A stretch of 64,000 nucleotides of DNA from Aspidiotus rigidus. Its lineage: Eukaryota > Arthropoda > Insecta > Hemiptera > Diaspididae. Under the pieces are notes generated by a model, which did not search any database, was not told the origin of the DNA, and saw only the letters and a program-made list of their open reading frames with translations. Made by a program: the position numbers and the translations under genes. The DNA is taken from NCBI GenBank assembly GCA_035079385.1, contig JAVHKY010000045.1, positions 124,001 to 188,000 on the forward strand, given 5' to 3'. Each line of letters begins with the position of its first letter. Position 1 is the first letter of the stretch. Positions 13,537 to 24,508 of the stretch are shown here, in pieces.

Positions 13537-16013
13537 ATTACGAATTTCATGCTGATTCAGCACGAAAACTTGACTACAAATCACAATTTCGAAAATTCGA
13601 AATTATCGCTTTCAATGCAAAACTTAATTTTCATCAGAAAATAATTACTGGCGACTAAAAATGATACCCAATAGTCCTATCCTAACCAAAATTTAACGCA
13701 GATTACGAATTTCATGCTGATTCAGCACGAAAACTTGACTACAAATCACAATTTCGAAAATTCGAAATTATCGCTTTCAATGCAAAACTTAATTTTCATC
13801 AGAAAAAAATTACTGGCGACTAAAAATGATACCCAATAGTCCTATCCTAACCGAAATTTAACGCAGATTACGAATTTCATGCTGATTCAGCAAAAAAAAC
13901 TTTACTACAGATCACAATTTCGAAAATTCGAAATTATCGCTTTCAATGCTAAACTTAATTTTCATCAGAAAATAATTACTGGCGACTAAAAATGATACCC
14001 AATAGTCCTATCCTAACCGAAATTTAACGCAGATTACGAATTTCATGCTGATTCAGCAAAAAAACTTGACTACAAATCACAATTTCGAAAATTCAAAATT
14101 ATCGCTTTCCATGCAAAACTTAATTTTGATCAGAAAAAAATTACTGGCGACTAAAAATGATACCCAATAGTCCTATCCTAACCGAAATTTAACGCAGATT
14201 ACGAATTTCATGCTGATTCAGCACGAAAACTTGACTACAAATCACAATTTCGAAAATTCGAAATTATCGCTTTCAATGCACAACTTAATTTTCATCAGAA
14301 AAAAATTACTGGCGACTAAAAATGATACCCAATACTCCTATCCTAACCGAAATTTAACGCAGATTACGAATTTCATGCTGATTCAGCGAAAAAACTCGAC
14401 TACAAATCACAATTTCGAAAATTCGAAATTATCGCTTTCTATGCAAAACTTAATTTTCATCAGAAAAAAATTACTGGCGACTAAAAATGATACCCAATAG
14501 TCCTATCCTAACCGAAATTTAACGCAGATTACGAATTTCATGCTGATTCAGCACGAAAACATGACTACAAATCACAATTTCGAAAATTCGAAATTATCGC
14601 TTTCAATGCTAAACTTAATTTTCATCAGAAAATAATTACTGGCGACTAAAAATGATACCCAATAGTCCTATCCTAACCGAAATTTAACGCAGATTACGAA
14701 TTTCATGCTGATTCAGCACGAAAACTTGACTACAAATCACAATTTCGAAAATTCGAAATTATCGCTTTCAATGCAAAACTTAATTTTCATCAGAAAATAA
14801 TTACTGGCGACTAAAAATGATACCCAATAGTCCTATCCTAACCAAAATTTAACGCAGATTACGAATTTCATGCTGATTCAGCACGAAAACTTGACTACAA
14901 ATCACAATTTCGAAAATTCGAAATTATCGCTTTCAATGCAAAACTTAATTTTCATCAGAAAAAAATTACTGGCGACTAAAAATGATACCCAATAGTCCTA
15001 TCCTAACCGAAATTTAACGCAGATTACGAATTTCATGCTGATTCAGCACGAAAACTTGACTACAAATCACAATTTCGAAAATTCGAAATTATCGCTTTCA
15101 ATGCAAAACTTAATTTTCATCAGAAAAAAATTACTGGCGACTAAAAATGATACCCAATAGTCCTATCCTAACCGAAATTTAACGCAGATTACGAATTTCA
15201 TGCTGATTCAGCACGAAAACTTGACTACAAATCACAATTTCGAAAATTCGAAATTATCGCTTTCAATGCAAAACTTAATTTTCATCAGAAAATAATTACT
15301 GGCGACTAAAAATGATACCCAATAGTCCTATCCTAACCGAAATTTAACGCAGATTACGAATTTCATGCTGATTCAGCGAAAAAACTCGACTACAAATCAC
15401 AATTTCGAAAATTCGAAATTATCGCTTTCTATGCAAAACTTAATTTTCATCAGAAAAAAATTACTGGCGACTAAAAATGATACCCAATAGTCCTATCCTA
15501 ACCGAAATTTAACGCAGATTACGAATTTCATGCTGATTCAGCACGAAAACTTGACTACAAATCACAATTTCGAAAATTCGAAATTATCGCTTTCAATGCA
15601 AAACTTAATTTTCATCAGAAAAAAATTACTGGCGACTAAAAATGATACCCAATAGTCCTATCCTAACCGAAATTTAACGCAGATTACGAATTTCATGCTG
15701 ATTCAGCAAAAAAACTTGACTACAAATCACAATTTCGAAAATTCGAAATTATCGCTTTGAATGCAAAACTTAATTTTCATCAGAAAAAAATTACTGGCGA
15801 CTAAAAATGATACCCAATAGTCCTATCCTAACCGAAATTTAACGCAGATTACGAATTTCATGCTGATTCAGCAAAAAAAACTTTACTACAGATCACAATT
15901 TCGAAAATTCGAAATTATCGCTTTCAATGCTAAACTTAATTTTCATCAGAAAATAATTACTGGCGACTAAAAATGATACCCAATAGTCCTATCCTAACCG
16001 AAATTTAACGCAG

Positions 16014-18653
16014 ATTACGAATTTCATGCTGATTCAGCAAAAAAACTTGACTACAAATCACAATTTCAAAAATTCGAAATTATCGCTTTCTAGGCAAAAC
16101 TTAATTTTCATCAGAAAAAAATTACTGGCGACTAAAAATGATACCCAAAAGTCCTATCCTAACCGAAATTTAACGCAGATTACGAATTTCATGCTGATTC
16201 AGCAAAAAAACATGACTACAAATCACAATTTCCAAAATACGAAATTATCGCTTTCTATGCAAAACTTAATTGTCATCAGAAAAAAATTACTGGCGACTAA
16301 AAATGATACCCAAAAGTCCTATCCTAACCGAAATTTAACGCAGATTACGAATTTCATGCTGATTCAGCAAAAAAACTTGACTACAAATCACAATTTCAAA
16401 AATTCGAAATTAGCGCTTTCTATGCAAAACTTAATTTTCATCAGAAAAAAATTACTGGCGACTAAAAATGATACCCAAAAGTCCTATCCTAACCGAAATT
16501 TAACGCAGATTACGAATTTCATGCTGATTCAGCAAAAAAACATGACTACAAATCACAATTTCCAAAATACGAAATTATCGCTTTCTATGCAAAACTTAAT
16601 TTTCATCAGAAAAAAATTACTGGCGACTAAAAATGATACCCAAAAGTCCTATCCTAACCGAAATTTAACGCAGATTACGAATTTCATGCTGATTCAGCAA
16701 AAAAACTTGACTACAAATCACAATTTCAAAAATTCGAAATTATCGCTTTCTATGCAAAACTTAATTTTCATCAGAAAAAAATTACTGGCGACTAAAAATG
16801 ATACCCAAAAGTCCTATCCTAACCGAAATTTAACGCAGATTACGAATTTCATGCTGATTCAGCAAAAAAACTTGACTACAAATCACAATTTCGAAAATTC
16901 GAAATTATCGCTTTCTATGCAAAACTTAATTTTCATCAGAAAAAAATTACTGGCGACTAAAAATGATACCCAAAAGTCCTATCCTAACCGAAATTTAACG
17001 CAGATTACGAATTTCATGCTGATTCAGCAAAAAAACATGACTACAAATCACAATTTCCAAAATACGAAATTATCGCTTTCTATGCAAAACTTAATTTTCA
17101 TCAGAAAAAAATTACTGGCGACTAAAAATGATACCCAAGAGTCCTATCCTAACCGAAATTTAACGCATATTACGAATTTCATGCTGATTCAGCAAAAAAA
17201 CATGACTACAAATCACAATTTCAAAAATTCGAAATTATCGCTTTCTATGCAAAACTTAATTTTCATCAGAAAAAAATTACTGGCGACTAAAAATGATACC
17301 CAATAGTCCTATCCTAACCGAAATTTAACGCATATTACGAATTTCATGCTGATTCAGCAAAAAAACATGACTACAAATCACAATTTCAAAAATTCGAAAT
17401 TATCGCTTTCTATGCAAAACTTAATTTTCATCAGAAAAAAATTACTGGCGACTAAAAATGATACCCAATAGTCCTATCCTAACCGAAATTTAACGCATAT
17501 TACGAATTTCATGCTGCTTCAGCAAAAAAACATGACTACAAATCACAATTTCAAAAATTCGAAATTATCGCTTTCTATGCAAAACTTAATTTTCATCAGA
17601 AAAAAATTACTGGCGACTAAAAATGATACCCAATAGTCCTATCCTAACCGAAATTTAACGCATATTACGAATTTCATGCTGATTCAGCAAAAAAACTTGA
17701 CTACAAATCACAATTTCGAAAATTCGAAATTATCGCTTCCTATGCAAAACTTAATTTTCATCAGAAAAAAATTACTGGCGACTAAAAATGATACCCAAAA
17801 GTCCTATCCTAACCGAAATTTAACGCAGATTACGAATTTCATGCTGATTCAGCAAAAAAACTTGACTACAAATCACAATTTCGAAAATTTGAAATTATCG
17901 CTTTCTATGCAAAACTTAGTTTTCATCAGAAAAAAATTACTGGCGACTAAAAATGATACCCAAAAGTCCTATCCTAACCGAAATTTAACGCAGATTACGA
18001 ATTTCATGCTGATTCAGCAAAAAAACTTGACTACAAATCACAATTTCAAAAATTCGAAATTATCGCTTTCTATGCAAAACTTAATTTTCATCAGAAAAAA
18101 ATTACTGGCGACTAAAAATGATACCCAAAAGTCCTATCCTAACCGAAATTTAACGCAGATTACGAATTTCATGCTGATTCAGCAAAAAAACATGATTACA
18201 AATCACAATTTCGAAAATACGAAATTATCGCTTTCTATGCAAAACTTAATTTTCATCAGAAAAAAATTACTGGCGACTAAAAATGATACCCAAAAGTCCT
18301 ATCCTAACCGAAATTTAACGCAGATTACGAATTTCATGCTGATTCAGCAAAAAAACTTGACTACAAATCACAATTTCGAAAATTCGAAATTATCGCTTTC
18401 TATGCAAAACTTAATTTTCATCAGAAAAAAATTACTGGCGACTAAAAATGATACCCAAAAGTCCTATCCTAACCGAAATTTAACGCAGATTACGAATTTC
18501 ATGCTGATTCAGCAAAAAAACATGACTACAAATCACAATTTCCAAAATACGAAATTATCGCTTTCTATGCAAAACTTAATTTTCATCAGAAAAAAATTAC
18601 TGGCGACTAAAAATGATACCCAATAGTCCTATCCTAACCGAAATTTAACGCAT
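16014..18653. repeat. A-prime subdomain (16 monomers, stop-codon-poor)
   Basis: This is exactly 16 x 165 bp. Units carry CAGCAAAAAAACTTGAC or ...CATGAC and mostly CTTTCTATGC. Many alternate a TTTCAAAAATTCG unit with a TTTCCAAAATACG unit, a loose 330-bp dimer. In most units CAATAG has become CAAAAG (once CAAGAG), and some units have CGCATATTAC instead of CGCAGATTAC. The CAAAAG change removes the only stop in one frame, so frames stay open for up to 426 codons (16,026-17,306) and 316 codons (17,676-18,626). I read these as repeat artefacts. The subdomain lies directly against the A/B junction. Confidence 0.9.
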
Positions 18654-18672
18654 ATTACGAATTTCATATCCT
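18645..18672. other. Junction between satellite families A and B
   Basis: The last A monomer ends with CGCATATTACGAATTTCAT, and the sequence continues as ATCCTTTCGGCTGAAAAAC of family B. The switch falls at or after the invariant start block, which both families share, so the exact crossover base cannot be placed more tightly than about 18,637-18,668. No filler, target-site duplication or transposon is present. From here the period is 164 instead of 165. Confidence 0.9.
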
Positions 18673-19309
18673 TTCGGCTGAAAAACTTGACCACAAATCA
18701 CAATTTCGAAAATTCGAAATTATTGCCCTCTGTGAAAACTGAATTTTCACCAGAAAAAAATCTCCGGCGACTAAAAATTGTACCCAATAGTCCTATCCTA
18801 ACCGAAATTTAACGCAGATTACGAATTTCATATCCTTTCGGCTGAAAAACTTAACCACAAATCACAATTTCGAAAATTCGAAATTGTTGCCCTCTGTGAA
18901 AACTGAATTTTCACCAGAAAAAAATCTCCGGCGACTAAAAATTGTACCCAATAGTCCTATCCTAACCGAAATTTAACGCAGATTACGAATTTCATATCCT
19001 TTCGGCTGAAAAACTTGACCACAAATCACAATTTCGAAAATTCGAAATTATTGCCCTCTGTGAAAACTGAATTTTCACCAGAAAAAAATCTCCGGCGACT
19101 AAAAATTGTACCCAATAGTCCTATCCTAACCGAAATTTAACGCAGATTACGAATTTCATATCCTTTCGGCTGAAAAACTTAACCACAAATCACAATTTCG
19201 AAAATTCGAAATTATTGCCCTCTGTGAAAACTGAATTTTCACCAGAAAAAAATCTCCGACGACTAAAAATTGTACCCAATAGTCCTATCCTAACCGAAAT
19301 TTAACGCAG

Positions 19310-20293
19310 ATTACGAATTTCATATCCTTTCGGCTGAAAAACTTGACCACAAATCACAATTTCGAAAATTCGAAATTATTGCCCTCTGTGAAAACTGAAT
19401 TTTCATCAGAAAAAAATCTCCGGCGACTAAAAATTGTACCCAATAGTCCTATCCTAACCGAAATTTAACGCAGATTACGAATTTCATATCCTTTCGGCTG
19501 AAAAACTTAACCACAAATCACAATTTCGAAAATTCGAAATTGTTGCCCTCTGTGAAAACTGAATTTTCACCAGAAAAAAATCTCCGGCGACTAAAAATTG
19601 TACCCAATAGTCCTATCCTAACCGAAATTTAACGCAGATTACGAATTTCATATCCTTTCGGCTGAAAAACTTGACCACAAATCACAATTCCGAAAATTCG
19701 AAATTATTGCCCTCTGTGAAAACTGAATTTTCACCAGAAAAAAATCTCCGGCGACTAAAAATTGTACCCAATAGTCCTATCCTAACCGAAATTTAACGCA
19801 GATTACGAATTTCATATCCTTTCGGCTGAAAAACTTGACCACAAATCACAATTTCGAAAATTCGAAATTATTGCCCTCTGTGAAAACTGAATTTTCATCA
19901 GAAAAAAATCTCCGGCGACTAAAAATTGTACCCAATAGTCCTATCCTAACCGAAATTTAACGCAGATTACGAATTTCATATCCTTTCGGCTGAAAAACTT
20001 AACCACAAATCACAATTTCGAAAATTCGAAATTGTTGCCCTCTGTGAAAACTGAATTTTCACCAGAAAAAAATCTCCGGCGACTAAAAATTGTACCCAAT
20101 AGTCCTATCCTAACCGAAATTTAACGCAGATTACGAATTTCATATCCTTTCGGCTGAAAAACTTGACCACAAATCACAATTCCGAAAATTCGAAATTATT
20201 GCCCTCTGTGAAAACTGAATTTTCACCAGAAAAAAATCTCCGGCGACTAAAAATTGTACCCAATAGTCCTATCCTAACCGAAATTTAACGCAG
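19310..20293. repeat. Trimeric higher-order repeat in B1a (492 bp x 2)
   Basis: Two adjacent 3-monomer units at 19,310-19,801 and 19,802-20,293 share the order TTTCATCAG type, CTTAACC/GTTGCCC type, CACAATTCCG type. The block recurs at 20,786. The TCCGACGAC monomer at 19,146 reappears 1,476 bp (9 monomers) downstream at 20,622, so the region is also a longer 9-mer repeat. Confidence 0.85.
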
Positions 20294-20457
20294 ATTACGA
20301 ATTTCATATCCTTTCGGCTGAAAAACTTGACCACAAATCACAATTTCGAAAATTCGAAATTATTGCCCTCTGTGAAAACTGAATTTTCACCAGAAAAAAA
20401 TCTCCGGCGACTAAAAATTGTACCCAATAGTCCTATCCTAACCGAAATTTAACGCAG

Positions 20458-20621
20458 ATTACGAATTTCATATCCTTTCGGCTGAAAAACTTGACCACAA
20501 ATCACAATTTCGAAAATTCGAAATTATTGCCCTCTGTGAAAACTGAATTTTCACCAGAAAAAAATCTCCGGCGACTAAAAATTGTACCCAATAGTCCTAT
20601 CCTAACCGAAATTTAACGCAG
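20458..20621. repeat. Representative family B monomer
   Basis: A consensus-like 164-bp copy with 58 G+C (35%): 38 C, 20 G, 61 A and 45 T on this strand. It has 8 CpG, above the 4.6 expected from base composition. The palindromic pair lies at monomer positions 49-68. The unit at 20,294 reads identical. Confidence 0.95.
20506..20525. repeat. Conserved 20-bp dyad in each monomer (example)
   Basis: Left arm AATTTCGAA, spacer AA, right arm TTCGAAATT: a 9-bp perfect inverted repeat with two TTCGAA sites, at monomer positions 49-68. It is kept in most A and B units. Exceptions include the AATTCAAAATT and TTTCAAAAATTCG units in A, and the ATTCCG, GAAAGTTCG and AAAACTTGAA units in B. It could be a protein-binding or cruciform-forming element, but nothing in the sequence proves a function. 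Confidence 0.7.
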
Positions 20622-23082
20622 ATTACGAATTTCATATCCTTTCGGCTGAAAAACTTAACCACAAATCACAATTTCGAAAATTCGAAATTATTGCCCTCTG
20701 TGAAAACTGAATTTTCACCAGAAAAAAATCTCCGACGACTAAAAATTGTACCCAATAGTCCTATCCTAACCGAAATTTAACGCAGATTACGAATTTCATA
20801 TCCTTTCGGCTGAAAAACTTGACCACAAATCACAATTTCGAAAATTCGAAATTATTGCCCTCTGTGAAAACTGAATTTTCATCAGAAAAAAATCTCCGGC
20901 GACTAAAAATTGTACCCAATAGTCCTATCCTAACCGAAATTTAACGCAGATTACGAATTTCATATCCTTTCGGCTGAAAAACTTAACCACAAATCACAAT
21001 TTCGAAAATTCGAAATTGTTGCCCTCTGTGAAAACTGAATTTTCACCAGAAAAAAATCTCCGGCGACTAAAAATTGTACCCAATAGTCCTATCCTAACCG
21101 AAATTTAACGCAGATTACGAATTTCATATCCTTTCGGCTGAAAAACTTGACCACAAATCACAATTCCGAAAATTCGAAATTATTGCCCTCTGTGAAAACT
21201 GAATTTTCACCAGAAAAAAATCTCCGGCGACTAAAAATTGTACCCAATAGTCCTATCCTAACCGAAATTTAACGCAGATTACGAATTTCATATCCTTTCG
21301 GCTGAAAAACTTGACCACAAATCACAATTTCGAAAATTCGAAATTATTGCCCTCTGTGAAAACTGAATTTTCACCAGAAAAAAATCTCCGGCGACTAAAA
21401 ATTGTACCCAATAGTCCTATCCTAACCGAAATTTAACGCAGATTACGAATTTCATATCCTTTCGGCTGAAAAACTTGACCACAAATCACAATTTCGAAAA
21501 TTCGAAATTATTGCCCTCTGTGAAAACTGAATTTTCACCAGAAAAAAATCTCCGGCGACTAAAAATTGTACCCAATAGTCCTATCCTAACCGAAATTTAA
21601 CGCAGATTACGAATTTCATATCCTTTCGGCTGAAAAACTTGACCACAAATCACAATTTCGAAAATTCGAAATTATTGCCCTCTGTGAAAACTGAATTTTC
21701 CACCAGAAAAAAATCTCCGGCGACTAACAATTGTACCCAATAGTCCTACCCTAACCGAAATTTAACGCAGATTACGAATTTCATATCCTTTCGGCTGAAA
21801 AACTTAACCACAAATCACAATTTCGAAAATTCGAAATTGTTGCCCTCTGTGAAAACTGAATTTTCACCAGAAAAAAATCTCCGACGACTAAAAATTGTAC
21901 CCAATAGTCCTATCCTAACCGAAATTTAACGCAGATTACGAATTTCATATCCTTTCGGCTGAAAAACTTGACCACAAATCACAATTTCGAAAATTCGAAA
22001 TTATTGCCCTCTGTGAAAACTGAATTTTCACCAGAAAAAAATCTCCGGCGACTAAAAATTGTACCCAATAGTCCTATCCTAACCGAAATTTAACGCAGAT
22101 TACGAATTTCATATCCTTTCGGCTGAAAAACTTGACCACAAATCACAATTTCGAAAATTCGAAATTATTGCCCTCTGTGAAAACTGAATTATCACCAGAA
22201 AAAAATCTCCGGCGACTAAAAATTGTACCCCATAGTCCTATCCTAACCGAAATTTAACGCAGATTACGAATTTCATATCCTTTCGGCTGAAAAACTTAAC
22301 CACAAATCACAATTTCGAAAATTCGAAATTGTTGCCCTCTGTGAAAACTGAATTTTCACCAGAAAAAAATCTCCGGCGACTAAAAATTGTACCCAATAGT
22401 CCTATCCTAACCGAAATTTAACGCAGATTACGAATTTCATATCCTTTCGGCTGAAAAACTTGACCACAAATCACAATTTCGAAAATTCGAAATTATTGCC
22501 CTCTGTGAAAACTGAATTTTCACCAGAAAAAAATCTCCGGCGACTAAAAATTGTACCCAATAGTCCTATCCTAACCGAAATTAAACGCAGATTACGAATT
22601 TCATATCCTTTCGGCTGAAAAACTTGACCACAAATCACAATTTCGAAAATTCGAAATTATTGCCCTCTGTGAAAACTGAATTTTCACCAGAAAAAAATCT
22701 CCGGCGACTAAAAATTGTACCCAATAGTCCTATCCTAACCGAAATTTAACGCAGATTACGAATTTCATATCCTTTCGGCTGAAAAACTTGACCACAAATC
22801 ACAATTTCGAAAATTCGAAATTATTGCCCTCTGTGAAAACTGAATTTTCACCAGAAAAAAATCTCCGGCGACTAAAAATTGTACCCAATAGTCCTATCCT
22901 AACCGAAATTTAACGCAGATTACGAATTTCATATCCTTTCGGCTGAAAAACTTGACCACAAATCACAATTTCGAAAATTCGAAATTATTGCCCTCTGTGA
23001 AAACTGAATTGCCACCAGAAAAAAATCTCCGGCGACTAAAAATTGTACCCAATAGTCCTATCCTAACCGAAATTTAACGCAG

Positions 23083-23246
23083 ATTACGAATTTCATATCC
23101 TTTCGGCTGAAAAACTTGACCACGAATCACAATTCCGAAAAATCGAAATTATTGCCCTGTAGGAAAACTGAATTTTCATCAGAAAAAAATCTCCGGCGAC
23201 TAAAAATTGTACCCAATAGTACTATCCTAACCGAAATTTAACGCAG
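23083..23246. repeat. CCCTGTAGG-class B monomer (3 copies)
   Basis: This diverged monomer is marked by CACGAATCAC, ATTCCGAAAAATCG, CCCTGTAGGAAAACTG and TTTCATCAG. Two other copies start at 37,681 and 43,093. The preceding unit is a GAATTGCCACCAG monomer in all three cases, so the pair has been copied together. The third copy has TAGTCC where the first two have TAGTAC. Confidence 0.85.
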
Positions 23247-23410
23247 ATTACGAATTTCATATTTTTTTGGCTGAAAACCTTGACCACAAATCACAATTCC
23301 AAAAATTCGAAATTATTGCCCTCTGTGAAAACTGAATTTTCACCAGTAAAAAATCTCCGGCGACTAAAAATTGTACCCAATAGTCCTATCCTAACCGAAA
23401 TTTAACGCAG
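23247..23410. repeat. T-tract B monomer class (13 copies)
   Basis: Here CATATCCTTTCGGCTG is replaced by CATATTTTTTTGGCTG, followed by GAAAACCTTGACC. Thirteen copies start at 23,247, 24,067, 25,379, 28,003, 35,056, 37,845, 39,321, 40,469, 40,797, 44,241, 45,552, 46,371 and 47,026. All are in B1b, and the last forms its right boundary. Two sub-types exist: with ATTCCAAAAATTCG plus CAGTAAAAAATC, or with ATTCCGAAAATTCG, often followed by AAAACGGAA. Confidence 0.85.
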
Positions 23411-23738
23411 ATTACGAATTTCATATCCTTTCGGCTGAAAAACTTGACCACAAATCACAATTTCGAAAATTCGAAATTATTGCCCTCTGTGAAAACTGAA
23501 TTTTCACCAGAAAAAAATCTCCGACGACTAAAAATTGTACCCAATAGTCCTATCCTAACCGAAATTTAACGCAGATTACGAATTTCATATCCTTTCGGCT
23601 GAAAAACTTGACCACAAATCACAATTTCGAAAATTCGAAATTATTGCTCTCTGTGAAAACTGAATTTTCACCAGAAAAAAATCTCCGGCGACTAAAAATT
23701 GTACCCAATAGTCCTATCCTAACCGAAATTTAACGCAG

Positions 23739-23902
23739 ATTACGAATTTCATATCCTTTCGGCTGAAAACCTTGACCACAAATCACAATTTCGAAAATTC
23801 GAAAATATTGCCCTCTGTGAAAACTGAATTTTCACCAGAAAAATATCTCGGGCGACTCAAAATTGTACCCAATAGTCCTATCCTATTCGAAATTTAACGC
23901 AG
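23739..23902. repeat. CTCGGGCGACTC-class B monomer (10 copies)
   Basis: This is the first of ten copies of the most diverged frequent class in B1b. Its marks are GAAAACCTTGAC, CGAAAATATTG, GAAAAATATCTCGGGCG, GACTCAAAATTG and CTATTCGAAATTT. The other copies start at 25,051, 33,744, 34,728, 38,665, 40,141, 43,913, 44,732, 45,224 and 46,043. In nine of ten copies the next unit is a CCTTTTGGCTG...CACGAATCAC monomer, so the two travel as a dimer. The exception is 44,732. Confidence 0.85.
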
Positions 23903-24508
23903 ATTACGAATTTCATATCCTTTTGGCTGAAAAACTTGACCACGAATCACAATTTCGAAAATTCGAAATTATTGCCCTCTGTGAAAACTGAATTTTCACC
24001 AGAAAAAAATCTCCGGCGACTAAAAATTGTACCCAATAGTCCTATCCTAACCGAAATTTAACGCAGATTACGAATTTCATATTTTTTTGGCTGAAAACCT
24101 TGACCACAAATCACAATTCCGAAAATTCGAAATTATTGCCCTCTGTGAAAACTGAATTTTCACCAGAAAAAAATCTCCGGCGACTAAAAATTGTACCCAA
24201 TAGTCCTATCCTAACCGAAATTTAACGCAGATTACGAATTTCATATCCTTTCGGCTGAAAAACTTGACCACAAATCACAATTTCGAAAATTCGAAATTAT
24301 TGCCCTCTGTGAAAACTGAATTTTCACCAGAAAAAAATCTCCGGCGACTAAAAATTGTACCCAATAGTCCTATCCTAACCGAAATTTAACGCAGATTACG
24401 AATTTCATATCCTTTCGGCTGAAAAACTTGACCACGAATCACAATTGCGAAAGTTCGAAATTATTGCCCTCTGTGAAAACGGAATTTTCACCAGAAAAAA
24501 ATCTCCGG

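Larger units (their letters stand above)
1..16013. repeat. A core subdomain, mosaic of monomer variants
   Basis: About 97 monomers. In the first ~2 kb several units carry CAGCAGAAAAACTGGAC with TTTGATCAGG and look older or less homogenised. From about 4.8 kb a limited set of variants is reshuffled: CAGCACG...CTTGAC, CAGCGAAAAAACTCGAC, and CAGCACG...CATGAC linked to ATGCTAAAC and ATAATT. Variant combinations are linked along a monomer (CATGAC almost always occurs with GCTAAAC and AAATAATT), as expected for amplified monomer types rather than random point mutation. Nothing non-satellite is seen. Confidence 0.9.
1..18653. repeat. Satellite array, family A (165-bp monomer)
   Basis: This is an uninterrupted head-to-tail tandem array with a 165-bp period. 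Each monomer begins, by my choice of phase, at ATTACGAATTTCATGCTG and ends at AATTTAACGCAG. The span equals 113 x 165 + 8. The excess of 8 is explained by seven 166-bp monomers with an extra A (CAGCAAAAAAAACTTT type), two other single-base insertions (monomers at 166 and about 827) and one deletion (ACCAAATTT near 1,472). All copies share one orientation, and there is no foreign insertion. Main variants differ at the CAGC(A/G/C/S-type) segment, at CTTTC(T/C/A)ATGC, at CAGAAA(A/T)AATT and at ACC(G/A)AAA. No coding, tRNA or rRNA signal is visible. Nucleosome-scale length and homogeneity fit a centromeric or heterochromatic satellite, which is an inference. Confidence 0.97.
18654..23082. repeat. 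B1a subdomain, fairly uniform B
   Basis: Twenty-seven monomers. Most are consensus (CTTGACC), interspersed with a CTTAACC variant usually linked to GAAATTGTTGCCC. Minor changes are TCCGACGAC, TTTCATCAG, CACAATTCCG, one GAATTTTCCACCAG with CTAACAATTG (near 21,700) and one GAATTGCCACCAG (near 23,010). It is less diverged than the following mosaic. Confidence 0.88.
22584..23769. repeat. Duplicated 1.2-kb B segment, copy 1 (14.6-kb offset)
   Basis: It reads identical to 37,182-38,367 over 1,186 bp. The offset of 14,598 bp equals 89 monomers plus the two 1-bp insertions lying between. The block spans the B1a/B1b boundary and carries the CCCTGTAGG unit, a T-tract unit, a TCCGACGAC unit and a GCTCTCTG unit in order. 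Confidence 0.85.

Noticed and set aside
14210..14500. 96-codon open frame
   Set aside because: Two A monomers fused by a single TAG to TAC change; a satellite artefact.
16026..17306. 426-codon open frame as a protein-coding gene
   Set aside because: It is eight family A monomers whose frame stays open because the period is 55 codons and TAG is mutated to AAG or GAG. It has no sequence distinct from the satellite and no promoter or codon signal.
17676..18626. 316-codon open frame as a protein-coding gene
   Set aside because: Same cause as the 426-codon frame: six stop-loss or terminal A monomers ending at the usual CAATAG.
20458..20621. Sequence-directed curvature from phased A-tracts
   Set aside because: A-tracts in the B monomer are centred near 30, 57, 83, 104 and 122. 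These spacings are not consistently multiples of the helical repeat.
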